A stretch of DNA of 64,000 bases, taken from positions 1 to 64,000 of the forward strand of contig NZ_JARGZA010000011.1 of NCBI RefSeq assembly GCF_030973515.1. Direction: 5' to 3'. Below, one piece after another: positions 56,651 to 64,000 of the stretch. The notes below the pieces were generated by a model that had not been told where the DNA came from, did not search any database, and worked only from the letters and a program-made list of their open reading frames with translations. Each line of letters begins with the position of its first letter. The stretch's first letter is position 1. Source of the DNA: Jannaschia maritima. GTDB taxonomy: Bacteria > Pseudomonadota > Alphaproteobacteria > Rhodobacterales > Rhodobacteraceae. The position numbers and the translations under genes were made by a program.

Positions 56651-58228
56651 ATGCGCGACTTCCACCTGCCCGGCCGGTCCGCCACCTATGCGGCGAACGG
56701 CATGTGCGCCACGTCGCATCCCCTCGGCGCGCTGGTCGCGATCGACACCCTGCGCCGCGGGGGCAACGCCGCCGACGCGGCCATCGCGGGCGCGATCGTC
56801 CTGGGCCTGTGCGAGCCGCAGATGACGGGACTGGGCGGCGACATGTTCGCGCTGGTCAAGCCGGCCGGATCGGACGACGTCGCGGCGCTGAACGGGTCGG
56901 GTCGCGCGCCCGCGGGCGCCGACGCCTCGGACCTCCGGGATGCGGGTCACGCCGTGGTCCCGCCGGATGGTCCCGCCGCCGTCACGATCCCCGGCGCGGT
57001 GGACGGCTTCTGCGCCCTGTCGGACCGCCACGGCGCGTTGGGCCTGCAGGACACGCTGGGCCCCGTGATCGCGGCGTTCGACGCGGGCGTCCCGGTCGCG
57101 CCCCGCGTGGCCTTCGACTGGGCGGTCGCGGGCGGCACGCCGCAGGGATCGGCGCGCGCCGTCTATCTGAAGGACGGCGCCCCGCCGCGCGCGGGCGACC
57201 CGTTCGCCCTGCCCGGGCAGGCGGAGGTGCTGCGCCGGATCGCGAAGGACGGTCGCGACGGGTTCTATGCGGGCGAGGTCGCGGACGACATGACAGCCTC
57301 GCTGCGGGCGGCGGGGGGCGTCCACACGGAGGACGACTTCGCCGCCACGCGCGCCGATTGGGCCACGCCCCTGTTCGGGCGCTACGGCGGACACGACCTG
57401 ATCGAGCATCCGCCGAACGGCCAGGGCGCGACCGCGATCCTGATGGCCGACATCCTGTCCCATACGGACTATGCCGACGCCGACCCCCTGTCCGCCCGTC
57501 GCGTCCACCTGGAGGCGGAGGCCGCGCGCTTGGCCTACGACGCGCGCAACCGCTTCGTCGCCGACCCCGACCATGCCGCGGGCGCGGCCGCCATGCTGGA
57601 CGCGGACGTGGCCCGGCGGCTGGCGGCGCTGATCGATCCGAACCGCGCGAGCGCCACCCTGGTCCAGGGAGCGGAGGCCGTGCACCGCGACACCATCTAC
57701 ATCACCGTGGTGGACCGCGACCGCATGGCCGTTTCGCTGATCTATTCGATCTTCCACAGCTTCGGCAGCGGCATCGCGTCGGACCGCTTCGGCATCCTGT
57801 TCCAGAACCGCGGCGCGGGCTTCACGCTGACGCCGGGCCACCCGAACGAGTTGGGACCGGGCAAGCGGCCGATGCACACGATCATCCCCGGCATGCTGGC
57901 CCGGGACGGCGTGGTGCATACGTCCTTCGGCGTGATGGGCGGACAATACCAGCCCAACGGTCACGTCCGCTTCCTGTCGAACGTCGCGGATCACGGCATG
58001 GACGTGCAGGCGGCCATCGACGCGCCGCGCGCCTTCGCCGACGGGCCGGTCCTGAACGTCGAGCGCGGCTATGGCGACGACGTCCGCTCGGCGCTGTCGG
58101 ACATGGGCCACGACGTCCGCATCCCCGAGACCGCCATCGGCGGCGCGCAGGCGATCGTGATGGACCCCGCCGGTCACCTGATCGGCGGCAGCGATCCCCG
58201 CAAGGACGGCTGCGCGCTGGGATACTGA
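56651..58228 (+). CDS. ggt: Gamma-glutamyltransferase
   Basis: Cleaves gamma-glutamyl bonds, mainly of glutathione. 525 aa; autoprocessing before the nucleophile T348, which aligns with the E. coli Thr in a DTIYITVVD segment. The large-subunit GGNAADAAIAGAIVLG and the small-subunit PMHTIIPGMLARDG are typical. No signal peptide is seen, so it may be a cytosolic member. Alternative roles such as cephalosporin or gamma-glutamyl-amine acylase cannot be excluded. Confidence 0.9.
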   Translation: MRDFHLPGRSATYAANGMCATSHPLGALVAIDTLRRGGNAADAAIAGAIVLGLCEPQMTGLGGDMFALVKPAGSDDVAALNGSGRAPAGADASDLRDAGHAVVPPDGPAAVTIPGAVDGFCALSDRHGALGLQDTLGPVIAAFDAGVPVAPRVAFDWAVAGGTPQGSARAVYLKDGAPPRAGDPFALPGQAEVLRRIAKDGRDGFYAGEVADDMTASLRAAGGVHTEDDFAATRADWATPLFGRYGGHDLIEHPPNGQGATAILMADILSHTDYADADPLSARRVHLEAEAARLAYDARNRFVADPDHAAGAAAMLDADVARRLAALIDPNRASATLVQGAEAVHRDTIYITVVDRDRMAVSLIYSIFHSFGSGIASDRFGILFQNRGAGFTLTPGHPNELGPGKRPMHTIIPGMLARDGVVHTSFGVMGGQYQPNGHVRFLSNVADHGMDVQAAIDAPRAFADGPVLNVERGYGDDVRSALSDMGHDVRIPETAIGGAQAIVMDPAGHLIGGSDPRKDGCALGY

Positions 58229-58419
58229 CGCCTGACGGATCGTCCCCGGGGATCCATTCCGCCACCGGCACCGGGACCGGCCGCGCGAGCGGCGGGACGG
58301 TCCGGGGGACCGTTCCGAGGTCCGAAGCGCGACCCGCCCCGGGGCGCCGGATCACCCCCCCGTCTCGGAACGCTGCGTTCTGTCAAGACGGCCGCAACGC
58401 GCGCTGTCTCATCTGCACT
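58229..58419 (+). other. Intergenic DNA beyond ggt, no gene seen
   Basis: Together with 58461-58603 this makes a 375-bp gap between ggt and serA stops, interrupted by the iteron repeat. Short frames here have no domain. No T-run terminator was recognised behind ggt. Confidence 0.5.
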
Positions 58420-58460
58420 GCGTATGCACGGGGGGTGCACGGGGGGTGTACGGGGGGTGC
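58420..58460 (+). repeat. 41-bp iteron repeat, copy B
   Basis: Same three-unit 11-bp array as copy A (45491-45531), differing at one base, in the same orientation, 144 nt beyond the 3' end of serA. The sequences on either side are unrelated between copies, so the conserved unit is the repeat itself. Confidence 0.75.
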
Positions 58461-58603
58461 ATGTGTCATATTCGCCGAAACGGACTGCCGACGATTCGAC
58501 CGACCCGCGCAACACCGTTGTTATCGCTGGAAAATTCTCCGATCGGAACGATCCGAACGATTTCCCCTGCCTCCCAGGCCCCGCTCGGCGTTACCACTCG
58601 GCA
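58461..58603 (-). other. serA downstream region
   Basis: 143 nt. On the minus strand TCGGA-TCGT-TCCGA is a small 5-bp hairpin about 40 nt after the serA stop, and an AT-richer patch (AATTTTCC) follows. A weak terminator is possible. Confidence 0.35.
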
Positions 58604-60196
58604 TCACATCTCGAACCGCAAGGGCGACACCGACTGGAACAGGCCCGTCGCCTTCAGCTTGTCCAGCACGGACGCGGGCGGCTGGTCGTCGAGGTACAGC
58701 AGCGCGATCGCCTCCTTTCCCCGGTCCGACCGGCCCAGGGTGAAGTTCGCGATGTTCACCCCGTTCTCGCCCATTGTCTGTCCCAGGGCGCCGATGATGC
58801 CGGGCATGTCCTCGTTGGTGGTATAGAGCATATGCGCCCCCACCTCGGCGTCGATGTTGATGCCCTTGATCTGGATGAACCGCGGCTTGCCGTCGCTGAA
58901 CACCGTGCCCGCGACCGACCGTTCGCGCGTGGGCGTGCGGACGATCAACTTGACGTATCCGTCGAACACGCCCGTCTTGTCCTGACGGGTGGTCGAGATC
59001 TCGACTCCCCGTTCCCGCGCGATGACGGGGGCTGACACCATGTTCACGTCGGGGTTCACGACCTTCATCAAGCCCGCGATGGCAGCGCAGTTCAACGCCT
59101 CCAGGTTCATCGCGGCCACGGACCCGTTGTAGACGATCTCGATCGCCTCGATCGAATCCTGCGTCAGCTGTCCGGCGAAGGCGCCCAGATGCTCGGCCAG
59201 CTTCAGCCAGGGACCCATCACCTTGGCCTCCTCGGCGGTGACGGACGGCATGTTCAGCGCGTTCGACACGGCCCCCGTCAGCAGATAGTCGGCCATCTGC
59301 TCGGCCACCTGCAGGGCCACGTTCTCCTGCGCCTCGGTCGTGGCGGCCCCCAGATGCGGGGTGCAGACCACGTTCGGCAGACCGAAGAGCGGGCTGTCCG
59401 TCGCGGGCTCCTCCGCGAACACGTCGAAGCCCGCACCCGCGACGTGACCGGATCGCAGCAGGTCGGCCAGCGCGGCCTCGTCCACCAGACCGCCCCGCGC
59501 GCAGTTGACGATGCGCACGCCCTTCTTCGTCTTGGCCAGGTTCTCGGCCGACAGGATGTTTCGCGTCTGATCGGTCAGCGGCACGTGCAGCGTGATCACG
59601 TCCGCCCGCCCCAGCAACTCGTCCAGTTCCACCTTGCGGATGTGCAGTTCCGTCGCGCGCTCCTCGGACAGGAAGGGGTCGTAGGCCACGACCTTCATGC
59701 CCAGGCCCACGGCCTTCTGGCAGACGATGCCGCCGATGTTGCCCGCGCCGATCACGCCCAGCGTCTTGCCGGTCAGCTCGACGCCCATGAAGCGCGCCTT
59801 CTCCCACTTTCCGGCCTGGGTGCTGGCATCGGCCTCGGGGATCTGACGCGCGACCGCGAACATCAGCGCGATGGCGTGTTCGGCGGTCGTGATCATGTTG
59901 CCGTAAGGCGTGTTCATCACGATCACGCCGCGCTTGCTGGCGGCCGGCTTGTCGACGTTGTCCGTGCCGATGCCCGCGCGGCCCACGACCTTCAGATTGG
60001 TCGCGCGGTCCAGCAGCTTCTCCGTCACCTTGGTCGCGGACCGGATCGCGAGGCCGTCGTAGTTGGCGATGACGGCGGCCAGCTTCTCCTTGTCCTTGCC
60101 CAATCCGGGATCGAAGGTCACGTCGATGCCGCGATCCCGGAAGATCTGCACGGCGGTTTCGGACAGCTTGTCGCTGACCAGCACTTTGGGGGCCAT
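58604..60196 (-). CDS. serA: Phosphoglycerate dehydrogenase
   Basis: First enzyme of serine synthesis, NAD-dependent. 530 aa; substrate/NAD domains with GRAGIGTDNVD, the NAD-binding GAGNIGGIVCQKA, and the ELDELLGRADVITLHVPLT region; catalytic Arg-Glu-His in the CARGGLVDE and PHLGAATTEAQ loops. The length includes the extra ACT and ASB domains at the C-terminus (GINIDAEVGAHMLYTTNEDMPG), as in long-type SerA. AAGGAG precedes the ATG at 60196. Downstream of serC by 63 nt. Confidence 0.95.
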   Translation of the reverse strand: MAPKVLVSDKLSETAVQIFRDRGIDVTFDPGLGKDKEKLAAVIANYDGLAIRSATKVTEKLLDRATNLKVVGRAGIGTDNVDKPAASKRGVIVMNTPYGNMITTAEHAIALMFAVARQIPEADASTQAGKWEKARFMGVELTGKTLGVIGAGNIGGIVCQKAVGLGMKVVAYDPFLSEERATELHIRKVELDELLGRADVITLHVPLTDQTRNILSAENLAKTKKGVRIVNCARGGLVDEAALADLLRSGHVAGAGFDVFAEEPATDSPLFGLPNVVCTPHLGAATTEAQENVALQVAEQMADYLLTGAVSNALNMPSVTAEEAKVMGPWLKLAEHLGAFAGQLTQDSIEAIEIVYNGSVAAMNLEALNCAAIAGLMKVVNPDVNMVSAPVIARERGVEISTTRQDKTGVFDGYVKLIVRTPTRERSVAGTVFSDGKPRFIQIKGINIDAEVGAHMLYTTNEDMPGIIGALGQTMGENGVNIANFTLGRSDRGKEAIALLYLDDQPPASVLDKLKATGLFQSVSPLRFEM

Positions 60197-60259
60197 CTCG
60201 GGCTCCTTCTGGGAAATGCACGAAGTCCGAAGCGCGGTCTGCACGCTCCGTACGAGAAA

Positions 60260-61384
60260 TCAGGCGGTCGCCAACTCGGACTGATAGGCCCATTCGACCC
60301 ACGGCATCAGCGCCGCCACGTCGTCAGGCTCGACCGTCGCACCGCACCAGATGCGCAGGCCTTCGGGCGCGTCGCGGTAGGATGCGATGTCGAAGGCCAC
60401 GCCCTCGGCCTCCAGCCGCTTGGCCATCCGCTTCGCCAGCCCCTCCGGCGCGCCGACCAGCTTCAGGCAGACCGACGTGGTGGACCGGGTCGCCGGGTCA
60501 TCCGCCAGGTTCGCGATCCAGTCGTGGCGGTCGCAGAAGTCCCAGATGTGCCGGGCGGACACATCGCAGCGCGCGACCAGACCGTCCCGGCCCACGCCCT
60601 CGGCCCAGGTCAGCGCCGATAGGCAATCCTCGACGCACAGCATCGACGGGGTGTTGATCGTCTCGCCCCGGAAGATGCCGTCGATCAGCGCGGCAGCCTT
60701 CGTCAGGCGGAAGATCTTGGGCAGGGGCCGCGGCGGGGTGTAGGATTCCAGCCGTTCCACCGCGCGGGGCGACAGCACGACGACGCCATGCGCCCCCTCG
60801 CCGCCCAGCGCCTTCTGCCAGGAGAACGTGGCAACGTCCAACTTGCCCCAGGGGAGCGGCATGACGAAGGCAGCCGACGTCGCGTCGCACAGGGTCAGGC
60901 CCGCACGGTCCGCCGGGATCCAGTCGCCGTCGGGGACCCGCACGCCGGACGTCGTGCCGTTCCAGGTGAAGCAGACGTCGGTGTCCCAATCGATCGATGT
61001 CAGGTTCGGCAGGCGGCCATACGGCGCCTGCAGGTCCACCATGTCCAGGTCCAGCAGCTTGGCATCCGTGACCCAGCCCTTGCCGAAGGATTCCCAAGCC
61101 AGCATCGTCACGGGACGCGCGCCCAGCATCGTCCACATCGCCATCTCGTAGGCGCCGGTGTCGGAGGCGGGTACGATGCCCAGCCGGTAGTCGTCGGGGA
61201 TGCCCAGCAGCGCCGCCATGCGGTCGATCGCATCCCGCAGCCTGGCCTTGCCGACCGCTGCGCGGTGCGAGCGGCCCAAGGGGGCGTCGGACAGGGTGTC
61301 GAGGGTGAAGCCCGGATGCTTCTTGCACGGCCCGCTGGAGAAGCGGGCATCGCCCGGCCGCACGGCCGGTTGGGTCGGTCCCAT
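60260..61384 (-). CDS. serC: Phosphoserine aminotransferase
   Basis: Second serine-pathway step; also acts in pyridoxal phosphate synthesis. 374 aa with [13 protein letters not shown], the [12 protein letters not shown] segment and the PLP Lys in [14 protein letters not shown]. The sequence follows the archaeal/alphaproteobacterial SerC subfamily. The leader upstream holds two hairpins and the ribosome-binding site (see next entry). serA follows, so serC-serA form an operon divergent from serB. Confidence 0.94.
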   Translation of the reverse strand: MGPTQPAVRPGDARFSSGPCKKHPGFTLDTLSDAPLGRSHRAAVGKARLRDAIDRMAALLGIPDDYRLGIVPASDTGAYEMAMWTMLGARPVTMLAWESFGKGWVTDAKLLDLDMVDLQAPYGRLPNLTSIDWDTDVCFTWNGTTSGVRVPDGDWIPADRAGLTLCDATSAAFVMPLPWGKLDVATFSWQKALGGEGAHGVVVLSPRAVERLESYTPPRPLPKIFRLTKAAALIDGIFRGETINTPSMLCVEDCLSALTWAEGVGRDGLVARCDVSARHIWDFCDRHDWIANLADDPATRSTTSVCLKLVGAPEGLAKRMAKRLEAEGVAFDIASYRDAPEGLRIWCGATVEPDDVAALMPWVEWAYQSELATA

Positions 61385-61390
61385 CGTGGT

Positions 61391-61440
61391 ATCCTTCCAG
61401 ATATGTGCGCCCCGTTGGGGGGGCGTGTCCCGCCGGCGGG
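61391..61440 (-). ncRNA. Candidate serC leader RNA motif
   Basis: In the serC 5' leader two adjacent hairpins occur: CCCGCCGGCGGG (61429-61440) and CGCCCC/GGGGCG around CCCAAC (61407-61426). They are followed by GGAAGGAT (61391-61398), the ribosome-binding site 6 nt before the ATG. The arrangement resembles the serC motif described upstream of serC in alphaproteobacteria; the resemblance is from memory, not a covariance search. Its ligand or regulator is not established. Confidence 0.6.
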
Positions 61441-61480
61441 GCTAGCGGCACCGCGGGGGTCGCGCAAGAACAATCACCGC

Positions 61481-61486
61481 GCTAAG
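61481..61486 (+). promoter_or_regulatory. -10-like hexamer, near-leaderless serB start
   Basis: GCTAAG is exactly 9 nt before the serB ATG (61496), identical in spacing to xseA, rsmB and regB. No convincing -35 was found. Confidence 0.3.
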
Positions 61487-61495
61487 GGCGCGGGC

Positions 61496-62359
61496 ATGTT
61501 CACCACCGTCCTGACCTGCGATCCTGAGCGCCCCGTCCTGGACGAGGCCATCTGCACGGCCCTCCGCAATGCCTGGGGCGGCGGCGACATCCGCTGGCTG
61601 GCCGGAGGGGCGGCAGCGGAGTTCGACATGCCGGACCGTCGGGACGTCGCAGCGGCGCGGGACGGATCGAGGGTCCTGGGCGTGGACGTGAACGTCGTTC
61701 CCACAGGGGGCAGGCGCAAGCGACTGCTGCTGGCGGACATGGACAGCACGATGATCCAGCAGGAATGCATCGACGAACTGGCCGCCGAAGCCGGCCTGGG
61801 CGATCGCGTCGCTGCGATCACGGCCCGCGCCATGAACGGCGAGATCGGGTTCGAGGGCGCCTTGCGCGAACGGGTCGGCCTGCTGGCGGGGCTGCCCGTG
61901 GACGTGATCTACCGGGTCATCAGGGACCGCATCACCTTCATGCCCGGCGGCGCGACCCTTGTGGCCACGATGAAGGCGCACGGCGCCACGGCGGTGCTGG
62001 TCTCGGGCGGGTTCACCGCCTTCACCGCCCATGTCGCTGCCACGCTCGGTTTCGACCACCACCGCGCGAACACGCTCGCGGTGCGGGACGGGCACCTGAC
62101 CGGCGAGGTCGGCGAGCCCATCCTGGGCCAGGACGCGAAGGTCGCGGCCCTGCACGACTTGGCGGAGGACGCCATGGATGCCCTGGCGGTAGGCGATGGC
62201 GCGAACGACCTGGGGATGCTGCGCGCGGCGGGGATGGGTGTCGCGCTGCACGCCAAACCGGCGGTCCGAGCGAAGGCGGATCTGGTCGTGGATCACGGGG
62301 ACCTGACGGCGTTGCTGTATCTCCAGGGCTACAGACAGGCGGAGTTCCGCGCGCCCTGA
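61496..62359 (+). CDS. serB: Phosphoserine phosphatase
   Basis: Last step of serine synthesis. 287 aa, HAD family: nucleophile motif LLADMDSTMIQQECIDELA, the ILVSGG-like AVLVSGGFTAF, and GDGANDLGMLRAAGMGVAL at the third motif. The N-terminal 80 residues are a short ACT-like/unassigned region. It is divergent from serC across 111 bp, so the pathway genes share one intergenic control region. Confidence 0.94.
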   Translation: MFTTVLTCDPERPVLDEAICTALRNAWGGGDIRWLAGGAAAEFDMPDRRDVAAARDGSRVLGVDVNVVPTGGRRKRLLLADMDSTMIQQECIDELAAEAGLGDRVAAITARAMNGEIGFEGALRERVGLLAGLPVDVIYRVIRDRITFMPGGATLVATMKAHGATAVLVSGGFTAFTAHVAATLGFDHHRANTLAVRDGHLTGEVGEPILGQDAKVAALHDLAEDAMDALAVGDGANDLGMLRAAGMGVALHAKPAVRAKADLVVDHGDLTALLYLQGYRQAEFRAP

Positions 62360-62403
62360 CGCGTGGCGGAACCGAAGTGCCGCGCGGACGTCATGGACGT
62401 GTC

Positions 62404-62429
62404 ATGCCCGCGGCCTAACTCGCGGGCAT
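62404..62429 (+). terminator. Hairpin downstream of serB
   Basis: ATGCCCGCG (62404-62412) pairs exactly with CGCGGGCAT (62421-62429), 9-bp stem, 8-nt loop, 45 nt after the serB stop. No T-run. Confidence 0.45.
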
Positions 62430-62462
62430 CGAACGCCAGAATCAGCCTGCGGAACCATCGCC

Positions 62463-62534
62463 ATGACCGAGTTCGACCCGATTCGTTTCATCCTGGACGT
62501 GTTCCTGCCCCGCCGCAGCCGCAAGCTGCGCTGA
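62463..62534 (+). CDS. Possible 23-aa protein between serB and rlmN
   Basis: ATG at 62463 to TGA at 62534. The peptide MTEFDPIRFILDVFLPRRS (and a short basic tail) has a hydrophobic core and a basic end, as many small membrane-associated peptides do. It is behind the 9-bp hairpin and has no good Shine-Dalgarno. It ends 7 nt from the rlmN stop. Conservation would be needed to believe it. Confidence 0.3.
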   Translation: MTEFDPIRFILDVFLPRRSRKLR

Positions 62535-62541
62535 ACGGCGG

Positions 62542-63732
<1,191 letters not shown>

Positions 63733-63749
63733 GGGGGGAACTCCTGGAA

Positions 63750-63780
63750 CGAAAACGGGCGCCCCATATAGGGACGCCCG
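63750..63780 (-). terminator. Intrinsic terminator of the IalB-like gene
   Basis: On the minus strand CGGGCGTCCC and GGGGCGCCCG form a 10-bp stem (one G-U pair) with a TATAT loop (63756-63780), followed by TTTTCGTT. Its end is only 18 nt before the rlmN ATG. Confidence 0.85.
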
Positions 63781-63804
63781 CGCGGGAATGCCAACGGAAC
63801 CGGG

Positions 63805-64000
63805 TCAGCCGGAACAGCGCCCCTCCGCATCCTCGAGCGCGGCGGTGAAACCCAGCAGGCTGAACGTGTCCTCCGTGCGGGTGCCGCGGCCCGACACGCC
63901 GACGACGACCGCCTGCGCGCCGCGCCGCATCGCGGCGGCGATGCGGGCGTCCTCCTCCGGGGACGCGGCCCAGGCGAACTCGCCGTCGGTGAACAGCTCG
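63805..64000 (-). CDS. Invasion-associated locus B (IalB) family protein, C-terminus
   Basis: The last 64 or so codons run from the window edge to a TGA at 63805-63807. The visible end has ELFTDGEFAWAASPEEDARI and VSGRGTRTEDTFSLLGFTA, the IalB-family C-terminal domain, with a Cys close to the end (RCSG). In Rhodobacterales such a gene commonly precedes rlmN. It is a secreted protein in relatives; the signal peptide is outside the window. Confidence 0.8.
   Translation of the reverse strand, partial: ELFTDGEFAWAASPEEDARIAAAMRRGAQAVVVGVSGRGTRTEDTFSLLGFTAALEDAEGRCSG

Overview
The window is high-GC, gene-dense bacterial chromosome. Gene content and order point to an alphaproteobacterium of the Rhodobacterales (Rhodobacteraceae/Paracoccaceae). 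The main evidence is a divergent RegB/RegA redox pair, a serC-leader-like RNA in front of serC-serA, SdhAF4-like DUF1674, the rsmB-purH-lspA-DUF3035 run, the tsaE-amgK-murU-addB-addA-trxA run, hflK-hflC-degP, and a chemotaxis-CheA-misnamed hypothetical protein known from this order. No rRNA, tRNA, CRISPR array, insertion sequence or phage gene was seen.

Layout. 1-9.2 kb: an acidic hypothetical protein (cut by the window edge), thiamine diphosphokinase, rpiA, glutathione reductase, then hflK-hflC and the periplasmic protease degP, closed by a strong terminator. 8.5-17.7 kb: an acyltransferase-like membrane protein, a 2Fe-2S ferredoxin, two small secreted proteins, DoxX and purD divergent from xseA, a second copy of one secreted-protein family, ftsY, a periplasmic GDPD phosphodiesterase and a small membrane protein. 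18-28.5 kb: rbfA-(phosphodiester glycosidase)-truB, dapB, DUF1674, rsmB-purH-lspA-DUF3035, a hypothetical, a Popeye-like membrane cNMP-binding protein coupled to a patatin lipoprotein, and a DUF6958-like protein. 28.5-42.4 kb: an App1-type phosphatase, a small lipoprotein coupled to regA, regB, a PAS protein, and a run in which tsaE, amgK, murU, addB and addA overlap by 4 nt at every junction, followed by trxA.

42.6-45.1 kb is the most accessory-looking part. Three tightly packed minus-strand genes of visibly lower GC look like a polymorphic-toxin cassette: an adaptor/chaperone-like gene, a 494-aa effector with a membrane-active middle and a toxin-like C-terminus, and a 71-aa candidate immunity protein. 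45.6-58.2 kb: glnK-amtB, a class A penicillin-binding protein, a type I secretion ABC/HlyD pair, RidA, a second GDPD, a FemAB-like acyltransferase, pterin dehydratase, MscS and gamma-glutamyltransferase. 58.6-64 kb: the serine pathway (serC-serA divergent from serB), rlmN and the 3' end of an IalB-family gene.

Non-coding highlights: a 41-bp repeat built of three 11-bp iterons occurs twice, 13 kb apart, each time beyond the 3' end of a minus-strand gene. Four genes (xseA, rsmB, regB, serB) have a -10-like hexamer exactly 9 nt before an ATG that lacks a Shine-Dalgarno, which suggests leaderless mRNAs. Two convergent gene pairs share one CTAG as both stop codons. Coordinates of starts were chosen by ribosome-binding sites and family N-termini; no database search was run.
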